Shown: one piece after another, positions 13,661 to 23,208 of the stretch
How positions within the stretch are numbered: position 1 is the stretch's first letter
Layout: each line of letters opens with the position of its first letter
From: JACKAQ01 sp965227145
GTDB taxonomy: Bacteria; Calditrichota; Calditrichia; RBG-13-44-9; J075
Length of the DNA: 64,000 nt
Assembly: GCA_965227145.1 (NCBI GenBank)
Contig: OZ245730.1
Location: forward strand, 2,666,001-2,730,000
Direction of reading: 5' to 3'
Notes under the pieces: model-generated
The model's database searches: none
Told to the model about the DNA's origin: nothing
The model's input: the letters and a program-made list of their open reading frames with translations, nothing else
Position numbers and translations under genes: made by a program

Positions 13661-15869
13661 ATTCCTCCTCCGTTTCTCGTACTTTATTTTTGGGAAAACC
13701 ATAATGGTTGAACCCTTCCAAAATTCCTGCGGCAAACGCATTTTTGGCAAAATAGATGTTTTTTAAACCGCGCAGTTTATCCAAATCCGGGTGATGATTC
13801 CCGACCACAATGCCGAGCATTTCGCCGCGAAGCATGTCTTCGTCATTAACCGAATCGCCAGCCACCAAAATGTGGTTTAATGGAATATTCCATTTGTAAC
13901 TCAAATAGCGAATGGCTTTGCCTTTGGATGCGCGATACGGCAAAATATCCAGAAACATACCGCGTGAAAAGATAAGGGTGTATCGAATCCGGTTTTCGGT
14001 TAACACTTTGTGAACCATCGCCAGATGATCGGGATTTTTATCCATAAAATAGCTGATTTTGTAATCGCGCTGAGCGTTTTCGCCGTCCTGATAATTCAAA
14101 AATTTGAGCGGACGCAACAGCGATACAATTTTGCGCCGGTCCCATCGTTCGTTGATGTGCGCACGCCAGCCGTTATCGATGTGCTGATCTTTTCCGTAAT
14201 AAATTTCCGATCCGACGGATGAAATGATCACATCCGGCATCGGCACGTTGTGTTCCGCCAACACCTGTTTCGCGGAGCTGACCGGGCGACCGGTTGCCAC
14301 CCCAAATCCCATCCCGGAGCGGCGGTTTCGAATAAGTCCGGCTAATTCATGCAATGCGTCGTCATCGCCAATCAATGTGTCGTCGATATCTGAAATGAAA
14401 ATATTGTCCAGTTTGGCGAAAGGATTTGCAGAAATTCCCAGCGCCGCATCCGTATCGGAAATATGCGCCACCCGTTTATCCAAACGGCTCAATTGCTCGA
14501 GATACGCAGCGCAATGTGCATCCCAGGAATAATGCTCCCGCGCGCCATTTATGCCATTTTGGGAATATTGCTTCCACATTTCCGGATCGACCAGAATTTT
14601 CCGCATGACTGCGCTGAACTGTTCGTGATCAGTAATATCCACCAAAACGCCGTTTTCGCAATTTTTGACGATATCGCGGGGACCGCCGTCATCGTTCGCA
14701 ACAATCGGCAATCCGCTGGCGGATGCCTCGATCAGCGCGACGCCAAAATTTTCCTTAAATGCGGGATTGGCAAACAGCCCCTGACTTCTGCCGGCAATGC
14801 GATACAATTCCGGCACTTCATATTCCACATCGTGGCGTTTGGGAATAGCCAATTTGCCGTAGAGATCGTATTTGTCCATCAATAGCAGCAGATCGATCAG
14901 CACTTCCTGCTCGTTGGTGTCCATCGATGTGATGTCTTTGCGAATCCCCGCAAAAACCGCCAGATTTGCGATGGCCTGCAACTCGCGATCTTTGCCGTAT
15001 GCCTCCACCAATCCGGTGATATTTTTCCGGTGATCGGGTCGTGCCAATGTCAAAATGAACGGCTTTTCGGGATGGGTGAGAAATCGTTCCAGCTCTTTTT
15101 GCATAAAAAATTGCGCCTGCCGGAGCGTGTCGCGTTTTTCCGGCTCGTCAACAAAATTATCGTAATTGGAATAAAACGGGAAAAAGCGGTTGGTATCGAT
15201 GCCCGGCGGAATGACGCTGAGATTGGCGTTCTCGCCGGCATCATATTTTCCGTATTGCTGTCTGGCTTCCTGGCTGGTGCTCGTAACGATCAATTCCGCA
15301 TTTGCGATAATTTCTTCTTCGGTTTTGATGCGATGGGAAATGTTAAATTTCTTGTCCATTTCTTCGGGCGACATTCCCTTATTTTCCAAATCGCTTTGTT
15401 TGATCCTGCCGAGCGAATGTCCGGTGAACACAAACGGCACACCCAAAAAGGTGGATAATTCTTTCGCTACATATCCGGCATCCGCATAGTGACCGTGCAC
15501 GATATCCGGATAATCATTTTCATCTTTGATAAATTTCAGCGTTTTGTCCACATATTCATCGAGCGAACCCCAAAGCATTTCTTTGCGGATATATTTGCTC
15601 CCGCCGCACTGGATGCGCACAATTCGCAGCTTATCTTCAACCGGTTCAATCAGTTGCGAATAATCCGGCGAAACGGTTTTATCGCGAATATAGCGGGTGA
15701 ACAAATCGACTTTGCGGATTCCGGGCTGTCTGGCGAGGGCTTTCGCCAATTCCAGCACATAAACAGTTTGACCGCCGGTATCCGCATCACGCCCCAGTTC
15801 GGGGTTTCTTCCACGAATTAATCCGTGAATATTGAACAGTTGGATGTACAATTGATTGCGGTCTGGCAT
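13641..15869 (-). CDS. Bifunctional sucrose-phosphate synthase / sucrose-phosphate phosphatase
   Basis: The N-terminal part (about 1-460) is a GT4 glycosyltransferase making sucrose-6-phosphate from NDP-glucose and fructose-6-phosphate: GRDADTGGQTVYVLELAKAL, HGHYADAGYVA, FTGHSLGRIKQ and the late motif KENFGVALIEASASGLP. The C-terminal part (about 485-730) is a HAD phosphatase of the S6PP type with motif I SDIDDTLIGDD, motif II region GVATGRPV and motif IV AGDSVNDEDML. The catalytic Asp residues are all present, so this is a true fusion of both steps rather than a relic domain. The length is 742 aa from MPDRNQ. GGGAG stands 11 bases before this ATG; an ATG six codons earlier is possible. It is the first gene of the two-gene sucrose operon. 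Confidence 0.92.
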   Translation of the reverse strand: MPDRNQLYIQLFNIHGLIRGRNPELGRDADTGGQTVYVLELAKALARQPGIRKVDLFTRYIRDKTVSPDYSQLIEPVEDKLRIVRIQCGGSKYIRKEMLWGSLDEYVDKTLKFIKDENDYPDIVHGHYADAGYVAKELSTFLGVPFVFTGHSLGRIKQSDLENKGMSPEEMDKKFNISHRIKTEEEIIANAELIVTSTSQEARQQYGKYDAGENANLSVIPPGIDTNRFFPFYSNYDNFVDEPEKRDTLRQAQFFMQKELERFLTHPEKPFILTLARPDHRKNITGLVEAYGKDRELQAIANLAVFAGIRKDITSMDTNEQEVLIDLLLLMDKYDLYGKLAIPKRHDVEYEVPELYRIAGRSQGLFANPAFKENFGVALIEASASGLPIVANDDGGPRDIVKNCENGVLVDITDHEQFSAVMRKILVDPEMWKQYSQNGINGAREHYSWDAHCAAYLEQLSRLDKRVAHISDTDAALGISANPFAKLDNIFISDIDDTLIGDDDALHELAGLIRNRRSGMGFGVATGRPVSSAKQVLAEHNVPMPDVIISSVGSEIYYGKDQHIDNGWRAHINERWDRRKIVSLLRPLKFLNYQDGENAQRDYKISYFMDKNPDHLAMVHKVLTENRIRYTLIFSRGMFLDILPYRASKGKAIRYLSYKWNIPLNHILVAGDSVNDEDMLRGEMLGIVVGNHHPDLDKLRGLKNIYFAKNAFAAGILEGFNHYGFPKNKVRETEEEYANINE

Positions 15870-16329
15870 GTTTTTTTTTGCTCCCATTTTTAACGGCGCA
15901 AATTAGCGATTTATATAAAAAAATTATTTTTACAGCATGGTCATTTAGCAGATTGGGCGAATGCAGTTATCGGGCAGGTTTTGATTAACATGTTATTACA
16001 ACCATTAAATCCGAGATATTTTTTAATATATAAATATTTCGGGTGATTGCAATCTTTTCCTGAAACAGATTGATGAACCGCAGGTGAAAATGGTTCGCTC
16101 ACCGAAAAACGGATGAGGCATTCGGGACGATAACTACTTTCGAAAGATGTTGAATTTCATTCAGATAATTAGCAAAATCAGTATTCAATCTGCGATGTTA
16201 CGGGAATTGAAAAGTGGTAATTTCCAAAGCATCGCGTCGATTTCCCGGAACCGGAGCGTTTTGAATGAGTAGCAAACAAACATCGCGTTTTGAAAACGCA
16301 TTACCCAATAATTCAATCAGAGATATGGA
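15870..16329. other. Intergenic region between divergent sucrose and efflux operons
   Basis: About 460 bases are AT-rich near the sucrose-phosphate synthase start (ATATAAAAAAATTATTTTTAC) and contain no supported gene, RNA or clear repeat. Promoters for both operons must lie here; I could not assign one with confidence. Confidence 0.5.
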
Positions 16330-17691
16330 ATGACAATACATCGAGCAATTTTTTTCCCAACCGTAAAAACGTTAATCGCATTGACGATTTTTGCAGCCGC
16401 CGCACTGGTTTTTCCCGGTTGTTCGGGTCAATCCGGCTCACCGGAAAAAGCGACCAGCCTGGTTATCCCGGCTGTGGAAGCGGTGCAAAGCAAAACCGGA
16501 TCGCTGCCGTTGATCCAGCGGCTCAACGGTGTTGTGAAAGCGAAAAACCAGGTTTCAATTTATCCCGAAATTAACGCGGTGGTTGTCGAAGTGCTGGTGA
16601 AAAACGGCGACACGGTGAAGCGCGGGCAACCGCTTATTCGCCTGCGCGATAAAGAATTCCGCGAACGCCTGCAGCAGGCCAAAGCCGGATATCAGATTGC
16701 CGTTGCGCAAGCCCGTCAGGCTGAGGCACGACTCAACGAAATTCAATCGGCGCTCTCACGCTCGAAATCGCTGGCGGAGCAGGAATTGATCAGCGCTTCG
16801 GAAATGGAGCAAATCCAGACCCAGTCTATTTCTGCGGAAGCAGATCTGGAACTCGCCAATGCGCGGGTGGCGCAAGCCAATGCAACGGTGCAGGAACGCG
16901 AGGAATCGCTGTCGCAAACCGTGATTCGCTCGCCGGTCAGCGGGCGCGTCGGCAACAGAAATGCGGAAATCGGCATGCTCGTATCCGGCAGCAATCGCCT
17001 GTTTACGGTTGGCGAACTGGATAATGTGTTGGTTGAAATGGTGCTGACAGACCAGATGCTCAATTATATCGAAGAAGGTCAGCGCACCGAAATAGACAAT
17101 CAAAGCGCATCCGCAAAGGGTTTGATGGCAGCAAAATTATCGCGCATTTCCCCGTTTTTGCACCCAGTTTCGCACACCACCGAGGCGGAAATTGATATCG
17201 CCAATCCGGACGGTCAACTAAAACCGGGCATGTTTGTAACCGTCGATATTTTTTATGGCGAAAGCGAGCAGGCGACGTTGGTTCCGTTGAGCGCGCTTTA
17301 TGAAAATCCGGCATCCGGCGTAACCGGCGTTTACGTCAGCCGCACAAAACTGGATCGAACGCCCGAAAATGTGGGCGAGATAAAAAATCGTCAGGAAATT
17401 CCACTGACCGATCCGGTGGATTTTCAATTTGTTCCGGTGGAAGTGGTTGCCAAAGGGCGAATGGAAGCCGGCATTCGTGGCGTTGATCCGGGTGACTGGG
17501 TGATCACAATGGGGCAAAATCTGTTGGCTGGCGCATCCGGCACCGCCCGCGTTCGCCCGGTCGATTGGCAGTGGGTTGCAAAATTGCAGCACATCCAGCG
17601 TCAGGATTTGATGGAAGATATTATCAATCGTAAAAAAAATGCGGTCACAGATACCGCATCAACCAGTGGACAAACCCATACATCACCATAA
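16330..17691 (+). CDS. RND efflux periplasmic adaptor (membrane fusion protein), lipoprotein
   Basis: The product is 453 aa. A signal peptide ends in lipobox LVFPGC (Cys31), so the adaptor is anchored to the inner membrane by lipid. The family layout follows: barrel-sandwich start (VSIYPEINAVVVEVLVKNGD), an alpha-hairpin coiled coil (about 115-200, FRERLQQAKAGYQIAVAQAR), the second lipoyl half (VIRSPVSGRVGNRNAEIG), a beta-barrel and a membrane-proximal domain. It bridges the RND pump to an outer-membrane channel. The pump gene begins three bases after its stop. No TolC-type channel gene is nearby, so the channel must be encoded elsewhere. Confidence 0.92.
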   Translation: MTIHRAIFFPTVKTLIALTIFAAAALVFPGCSGQSGSPEKATSLVIPAVEAVQSKTGSLPLIQRLNGVVKAKNQVSIYPEINAVVVEVLVKNGDTVKRGQPLIRLRDKEFRERLQQAKAGYQIAVAQARQAEARLNEIQSALSRSKSLAEQELISASEMEQIQTQSISAEADLELANARVAQANATVQEREESLSQTVIRSPVSGRVGNRNAEIGMLVSGSNRLFTVGELDNVLVEMVLTDQMLNYIEEGQRTEIDNQSASAKGLMAAKLSRISPFLHPVSHTTEAEIDIANPDGQLKPGMFVTVDIFYGESEQATLVPLSALYENPASGVTGVYVSRTKLDRTPENVGEIKNRQEIPLTDPVDFQFVPVEVVAKGRMEAGIRGVDPGDWVITMGQNLLAGASGTARVRPVDWQWVAKLQHIQRQDLMEDIINRKKNAVTDTASTSGQTHTSP

Positions 17692-17694
17692 ATT

Positions 17695-20600
17695 ATGAAT
17701 ATTACAAATACAGCTGTCAAACGCCCGATCGCCACAACGATGGTATTTTTGATTGTCATCGTTTTGGGTGTGATGGGATTTCGTTTTTTGCCGGTCGATT
17801 TGCTGCCGCAGATCGAATATCCGCAGCTAACCGTGCGGACCAATTATCCGAATGTGGGACCTGAGGAAATCGAAACGATCATCACCGATCGTGTTGAAAA
17901 TGCCGTTGCCGGCGTTCCGAATGTTGAGGTTGTGCGATCGCAATCGGAAGAGGGGCAAAGCCGGGTAACGCTGGAATTTACCCAGGGAACCAACATCGAC
18001 GAAGCCGCAAACGACGTGAGAGCGGCAATTGACCGGATTCGTGATGATTTTCCGCCGGAGGTGGAATCGCCGCGGCTCTGGAAATTTGACCCGGATAATT
18101 TTCCGGTAGTTATTTTGGGCGCAAAATCCAGCCGCGATATGGAAGAGCTCACCCGGATTCTCGAACGCGAGATTTCCCAACGGTTTGAGCAAATTCCCGG
18201 CGCCGGTTCTGTGGATGTGTGGGGCGGCGTTTACCGCGAAATTCAGGTTCGGCTGAAACGCGACCGGCTGGCATCCAGCCAGCTTTCGGCAACGGATATT
18301 CAGCAGGCGTTGCTGCGGGAAAATGTTACGCTGCCCGGCGGCGATTTGCGCGAAGGTGTCAGCGATTTATACGTGCGGACTCGCGGCGAATTCCAGTCTG
18401 TCGAAGAAATTGCCAATACGATTATCACGCTGGTTGATGGCAGACCGATTCGCATCCGCGATGTTGCGGAAGTAGTGGACGGTTATCAGGACCTCAATCG
18501 CCTCGTACAAATTGACGGACAACCGATGGTCCGGATGGGCATTCGTAAACAATCCGGCGCCAATACCGTCGAGGTTGCCGAAAATGCCCGTCGCGTAATG
18601 GCGGAAATCAATCGCGAACGCGACGATATAGAACTGATGATGGTCATCGACCAAAGCGATTTTATCCAAAATTCGATAAATAACGTTCAGCAATCGGCCA
18701 TTTGGGGCGGTTTGCTGGCTATTTTGATTCTCTACTTTTTTCTGCGAAACGGTTCGACCACGTTTATTATTGCGCTGTCGATCCCGATTTCGATAATTGC
18801 AACCTTTGGCTTGCTCTTTTTCAACGGACTGACGCTCAACCAAATGAGCTTCGGCGGATTGGCGTTGGGCATCGGGTTGATTGTTGACAACGCCATTGTG
18901 GTGCTGGAAAATATTGTGCGACAACGTGAAAACGATAAACCGTTGGAGGAAAGCGCCCTCATCGGTACGCAACAGGTTTCCGGTGCAATAGTTGCATCTA
19001 CCCTAACCACGATGGTCATTTTTCTGCCGATTGTGTTTATGCAAACCATATCGGGAATGCTGTTTAAAGAGCTGGCGCTGGTTGTCGTTTTCGCGCTGTT
19101 CTGCTCGCTGCTGGTTGCACTAACGCTGGTGCCGATGCTCGGGAGCCGTTATCTCACTGTTAAATCCGGCGATCATCGCGGGACAAACTTAAAATCACGT
19201 ATCGGGCAATGGCTGGACCGGCTCGAAGATTCCTACGCCAAACTGCTCAACAAAGCCATTCACCGGCGGAAAACGGTTTTTGGCATAACGTCTGCAATGC
19301 TGATAGTTACATTATTTCTGTGGCCGCTTATACCGGTGGAACTCGCACCGCAAACGGATGCGGATGAAATTGATGTTGATCTCGAAATGGCGCAGGGCAC
19401 CAATATTGCCGTGGTTAATGAATATTTGTATGAGCTGGAACGCATCGTTCGCGAATCCACACCGATGGATCAGGTGCGCCATTTAACCATCGAAATTCGT
19501 CCCGGCGATGCGGAAGTTGAACTATCCCTGCTGGGTGCGGATGAACGAACCATCGACAGTTTTGAACTGGCCGATCAGATTCGCCGGAATGTGGAAGGCA
19601 AAATTCCCGGCGCGGAAGTTCAGGTGGAAGCACAGTCCGGATTGTGGATGCTGCGGCGATTGTTCGGTTCCGCCGGCGGTCAGGCGGTTCAACTGGAGTT
19701 GCGCGGATACGATCTGGCTCTGGCGGATCAGCTGGCGCTGAACATCAAACAAATTATGGAACAGGTGCCGGAAATTAAAGACGTGCGCATCAGCCGCCGC
19801 GAAGGCCGCCCGGAGCAAAACCTGATTGTTGACCGCGAAAAAATTGCCGATCTCGGGCTTTCCGTGAGAGATGTGGCGGAAGTTATCCAAACCAACGTCG
19901 GCGGCAGCCGCGCCGGTGTTTACCGCGAAGGTGGCGAAGAATTTCCGATTGTCGTCCGGTTACAGCCGGAAGACCGGTTGAGTTCGCTGGATTTGGGCAA
20001 CGTTTCGCTGCGCACCAACAATGGCGAAATTATGCCCGTTTCGTCAGTTGTGCGGAAAGAACGGCGGCGAACGCCGACATCGATCGAACGCATCGACGGA
20101 CAGCGGGTAACCTATATTTCCGCCAATCTGCAAAGCGGCGCAGCGCTCGGCGATGTCATCCTGCAAGTTCAGGAACGCCTCCAAAATGTGACCTTGCCCG
20201 GCGGTTTTTCGCTGGTTTTCGGTGGCGAATTTGAAGAACAACAAAAAGCACAGGGCGATTTTACGCTTTCCATCCTGATGGCGCTGGTGCTTATTTATAT
20301 GGTGATGGCAGCGCAATTCGAACGATTTTTAGACCCGCTGATTGTGATGGTCGCGGTTCCAATGGCGATTATCGGTGTGGTTCCGGCGTTGTTAATTACC
20401 GGCACATCGCTGAATATCCAAAGCTTGATGGGAATTGTGATGCTCATTGGCATTGTGGTAAACAACGCCATTGTGTTGGTTGACTACATTAACCTGATGC
20501 GCAGGGAGCAAAATTTAGGTGTGATGGAAGCCGTTGTGCAATCCGGACGATTGCGGCTGCGTCCCATTTTGATGACCACCTGCACCACGGTACTCGGGAT

Positions 20601-20763
20601 GCTCCCGTTGGCATTCGGCACAGGCGCCGGCGGTGAAATTCAGGCTGCTCTGGCGCGCGCGGTTATCGGCGGGCTGACGGTTTCAACGCTGATTACGCTG
20701 GTGCTCATCCCCGCGGTTTACATCAGCGCCAATGACCTTCTCGACAAAGTTCGGGCACGGTAA
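17695..20763 (+). CDS. RND family multidrug efflux pump, inner-membrane permease
   Basis: The product is 1,022 aa with the 12-TM, two-porter-domain layout of AcrB-type (HAE1) pumps. TM1 is preceded by AVKRPIATTMVFLIVIV. The TM4 proton-relay motif reads GIGLIVDNAIVVLENI, so one of the two Asp residues of E. coli AcrB is Asn here, which is frequent in this subgroup. The second half repeats the pattern (MGIVMLIGIVVNNAIVLVDY). The gene starts three bases after the adaptor gene and ends at an intrinsic terminator. Substrates are likely hydrophobic or amphiphilic drugs, detergents or bile-like compounds, but cannot be specified from sequence. Confidence 0.93.
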   Translation: MNITNTAVKRPIATTMVFLIVIVLGVMGFRFLPVDLLPQIEYPQLTVRTNYPNVGPEEIETIITDRVENAVAGVPNVEVVRSQSEEGQSRVTLEFTQGTNIDEAANDVRAAIDRIRDDFPPEVESPRLWKFDPDNFPVVILGAKSSRDMEELTRILEREISQRFEQIPGAGSVDVWGGVYREIQVRLKRDRLASSQLSATDIQQALLRENVTLPGGDLREGVSDLYVRTRGEFQSVEEIANTIITLVDGRPIRIRDVAEVVDGYQDLNRLVQIDGQPMVRMGIRKQSGANTVEVAENARRVMAEINRERDDIELMMVIDQSDFIQNSINNVQQSAIWGGLLAILILYFFLRNGSTTFIIALSIPISIIATFGLLFFNGLTLNQMSFGGLALGIGLIVDNAIVVLENIVRQRENDKPLEESALIGTQQVSGAIVASTLTTMVIFLPIVFMQTISGMLFKELALVVVFALFCSLLVALTLVPMLGSRYLTVKSGDHRGTNLKSRIGQWLDRLEDSYAKLLNKAIHRRKTVFGITSAMLIVTLFLWPLIPVELAPQTDADEIDVDLEMAQGTNIAVVNEYLYELERIVRESTPMDQVRHLTIEIRPGDAEVELSLLGADERTIDSFELADQIRRNVEGKIPGAEVQVEAQSGLWMLRRLFGSAGGQAVQLELRGYDLALADQLALNIKQIMEQVPEIKDVRISRREGRPEQNLIVDREKIADLGLSVRDVAEVIQTNVGGSRAGVYREGGEEFPIVVRLQPEDRLSSLDLGNVSLRTNNGEIMPVSSVVRKERRRTPTSIERIDGQRVTYISANLQSGAALGDVILQVQERLQNVTLPGGFSLVFGGEFEEQQKAQGDFTLSILMALVLIYMVMAAQFERFLDPLIVMVAVPMAIIGVVPALLITGTSLNIQSLMGIVMLIGIVVNNAIVLVDYINLMRREQNLGVMEAVVQSGRLRLRPILMTTCTTVLGMLPLAFGTGAGGEIQAALARAVIGGLTVSTLITLVLIPAVYISANDLLDKVRAR

Positions 20764-20787
20764 CCATACAGAAATTTAGTCTAATGC

Positions 20788-20828
20788 AGAGCGAAGCGAT
20801 TGAAACCGTTTCGCTCTTTTTTTTTGAC
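20788..20828 (+). terminator. Intrinsic terminator of the efflux operon
   Basis: AGAGCGAA (20788-20795) pairs with TTCGCTCT (20810-20817) around a 14-base loop and is followed by an uninterrupted run of T. It lies 25 bases after the pump stop codon and insulates the heme operon downstream. Confidence 0.9.
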
Positions 20829-20850
20829 CAGTCCTCCCCTTCCCGCTTTA

Positions 20851-20884
20851 TTTCAAAATGAAAAACCCGGTTTCATACTGAAAC
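20851..20884 (+). promoter_or_regulatory. Candidate enhancer: two TTTCA-N3-TGAAA palindromes
   Basis: TTTCAAAATGAAA (20851-20863) and TTTCATACTGAAA (20871-20883, extended by G and C on its ends) are perfect inverted repeats with three-base spacers. Their centres are exactly 20 bp apart, two helical turns, so two dimers would bind on the same face. They lie about 130-160 bp before the sigma-54-like promoter of the heme operon, a normal distance for an NtrC-type enhancer. The operon itself encodes such a regulator. Confidence 0.5.
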
Positions 20885-21010
20885 ATGGACAAAAAAGGTC
20901 GGTTTTTGCAAATCGCTCATAACGCTTTTTTGTTCGTGCAGATTTGACTTTTTATCTGCAAAAAACATTCATTTCGCTCATTTTGCAAAAAATCAGGAAT
21001 AATTATCGTA

Positions 21011-21028
21011 TTGGCACATGATTTGTCA
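21011..21028 (+). promoter_or_regulatory. Candidate sigma-54 (-24/-12) promoter of the heme operon
   Basis: The element TTGGCACATGATTTGTCA matches the sigma-54 pattern TGGCAC-N5-TTGC with GG and the GT doublet separated by exactly ten bases; only the C of the -12 GC is replaced by T. Transcription would start near 21038, leaving a leader of about 55 bases. A nearly identical element (TGGCACAGGAATTGTG) precedes the redox operon at 39951-39968. Confidence 0.5.
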
Positions 21029-21093
21029 TATATCCATCCTATTTCGAAATGGATAAGTAAATCTTTCACATAAGCAGAGCAGATGGAAATAAG

Positions 21094-21918
21094 ATGGAAG
21101 CACTGATTTACGCATTGAATATAATCCTGCCGGTTTCGTATATCGCGGTTACAATTATGTATGGATTATTTTTCTTCCGTTCCGATCGAACATCCAGTAA
21201 ATACATGAGCAAATTGCTCACCGGAACCGTTACTATCCATTTGATTATTTTGGTGTTACGCGGATATAAATTCGGCTATTTCCCATCAGCCGATATTTTC
21301 GAAATGTCCAGTGTTCTGGCATTTGCCGTCGCCGCAACATATGTGTATCTCCAACATCGTTTAAAAATACAATCCACCGGATTTTTCATTTTAATTGTGG
21401 TCTGTTTCCTGCAATTACTGTCCTCCATTTTCATCACTTTCGATCCGGAAATTCCGGAAATCCTGAGAAGCCCGATGTTCATTTTACATACCTCGACGGT
21501 CATTTTGGGATATTCCGCATTGTTTGTTTCCGCTGCATACAGCGTGATGTATTTGATGTTGTTTTACGACCTCAAAAGTGCCCAATTCAGCGTTATTTAC
21601 CGCAAAATGCCATCGCTGGAAGAGCTGCTCGAAATGAGCATGCGTTCGGCGTTTATCGGTTTCATTTTTTTCACGATCACCATTTTTTTGGGCATGATGT
21701 GGCGCAAATATGAATTTCCCGAACTGTCCCATTTCGACCCGAAAGTGATTACCTCATACGGCATCTGGTTGATTTTCGGAACGGTTCTCTACGGCAAAAA
21801 AATTGGCAGTTGGACGGGAAAATGGCTTGCCTACGCCTCCATTGGCGGGTTTTTGTTCATCATTCTTTCGATGGTGTTCATCAAAATGATTGTGGATAGT
21901 TTTCACCAATTCGGATAA
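21094..21918 (+). CDS. hemX: HemX/CcsA-type cytochrome c assembly membrane protein
   Basis: The product is 274 aa with about eight predicted transmembrane helices. It belongs to the CcsA/CcmC/HemX (cytochrome_C_asm) superfamily: conserved MFILHTSTVILGYSALFVSAAYSVMYL carries the membrane His, and there is a heme-handling loop around IFLGMMWRKYEF. Such proteins stabilise glutamyl-tRNA reductase (HemX) or present heme for c-type cytochrome maturation (CcsA). Position as first gene, seven bases before hemA, is the classical place of hemX. The presence of a c-type heme sensor kinase in the same operon makes a heme-export role also reasonable. The tryptophan-rich WWD motif of true CcsA is not evident. 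Confidence 0.8.
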   Translation: MEALIYALNIILPVSYIAVTIMYGLFFFRSDRTSSKYMSKLLTGTVTIHLIILVLRGYKFGYFPSADIFEMSSVLAFAVAATYVYLQHRLKIQSTGFFILIVVCFLQLLSSIFITFDPEIPEILRSPMFILHTSTVILGYSALFVSAAYSVMYLMLFYDLKSAQFSVIYRKMPSLEELLEMSMRSAFIGFIFFTITIFLGMMWRKYEFPELSHFDPKVITSYGIWLIFGTVLYGKKIGSWTGKWLAYASIGGFLFIILSMVFIKMIVDSFHQFG

Positions 21919-21924
21919 ATCGGT

Positions 21925-23208
21925 ATGAGCGAATTTGACATTTTTATTTTTGGACTGAACCACAAAGTTGCACCGGTTGAACTTCGGGAAAAAGTCGCGT
22001 TTAACGAAAGCGAAATCCCGGATATTCTCATTCAACTGGTGACAAAACTGGCATTTTCGGAAGCATGCATCCTTTCGACCTGCAACCGCAGCGAGATTTA
22101 CGTAGCTGCGCCGTCCACCGAAGATGTTCCGTTTCGGTTGAAAAGCCTGCTCACCGGGTTGCGCGACGGCATCAGCGATGCGGATTTTGAGCATTTCTAT
22201 TTTTTGCGGGGCGAAGATGCCGTGCAACATTTGTTCGCCGTAACTTCCGGACTGAACTCGATGATTTTAGGCGAACCGCAAATCACCGGTCAGGTGAAAG
22301 ATGCATTCCGGATCGCTTCGGAAACCGGAACGATCAGCACGCAATTACAGCGATTTTTTGATTCCGCGTTGCAAACAGCCAAACGAGTGCGCACCGAAAC
22401 AGAAATTGCCTCCGGCGCTGTCAGCGTCGCGTATGCCGCAGTTGAGCTTTCGCAGAAAATTTTCCGTGATCTCGGCAAACAGCAAGTGTTGCTGATCGGC
22501 AGTGGCGAAACCGGACAATTGGCTGCCCGCCATCTCAAAAAGAAGGGCGTCGGCAAAATTTTTATCGCGAACCGCACTTTCGAAAAAGCCCACAATTTGG
22601 CAAAAGAGCTGGAAGGTCAGGCATTTCCGTTCCCGTTGATGAAGGAATTACTGCCGCAAATTGATCTGGTTATCGGCGCCACTTACGCACCGGAATTTGT
22701 GCTGACGAAAAATGATTTCAAAAAGATTCTCCCCTGCCGATCACCCAAACCTTTGTTTATGATAGACATAGCGGTTCCTCGAAATTTCGATCCCGAGATC
22801 AGACAATACGAAAACATATTTTTGAACGATATGGATTCGCTGCAGAAAATTGTGGAAGGCAACCTCAACCGGCGTCAGCAGGAAGTGCAGGCTGCCCAAC
22901 GAATTATCCATCAGGAAATGCTGAAATTCCGCCAGTGGCGGCAATCGTTGAATTTAACACCGACCATCGTTTGTCTGCGGAAAAAGCTTGAAGAAATCCG
23001 CGATGTCGAATTAAAAAAATACCAACACCGTTCATCGCCACAGGAATTGGAAATGATCGAGCAGGCCACCCGCGGCTTGATGAACAAAATTTTGCACCTG
23101 CCGCTTTCGCAGCTGCGCCGGTATGGCAACGGCACGCAGGAAAGTCAGCAGCGGATTAACGTGGTGCGGGAAATGTTTGATTTATCGGACGAACACTATG
23201 AACAATAA
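21925..23208 (+). CDS. hemA: Glutamyl-tRNA reductase
   Basis: HemA reduces glutamyl-tRNA to glutamate-1-semialdehyde with NADPH, the committed step of the C5 heme pathway. The 427-aa product has the substrate domain with GLNHKVAPVELREKVAF and the catalytic cysteine in ILSTCNRSEIYV (Cys53). The NADPH Rossmann loop is VLLIGSGETGQLAARHL (near residue 190), and a helical C-terminal dimerisation arm ends GTQESQQRINVVREMF. It starts seven bases after hemX and its stop overlaps the hemC start by 11 bases. The only tRNA-dependent enzyme of the set, it is usually the controlled step by heme feedback and HemX. Confidence 0.97.
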   Translation: MSEFDIFIFGLNHKVAPVELREKVAFNESEIPDILIQLVTKLAFSEACILSTCNRSEIYVAAPSTEDVPFRLKSLLTGLRDGISDADFEHFYFLRGEDAVQHLFAVTSGLNSMILGEPQITGQVKDAFRIASETGTISTQLQRFFDSALQTAKRVRTETEIASGAVSVAYAAVELSQKIFRDLGKQQVLLIGSGETGQLAARHLKKKGVGKIFIANRTFEKAHNLAKELEGQAFPFPLMKELLPQIDLVIGATYAPEFVLTKNDFKKILPCRSPKPLFMIDIAVPRNFDPEIRQYENIFLNDMDSLQKIVEGNLNRRQQEVQAAQRIIHQEMLKFRQWRQSLNLTPTIVCLRKKLEEIRDVELKKYQHRSSPQELEMIEQATRGLMNKILHLPLSQLRRYGNGTQESQQRINVVREMFDLSDEHYEQ

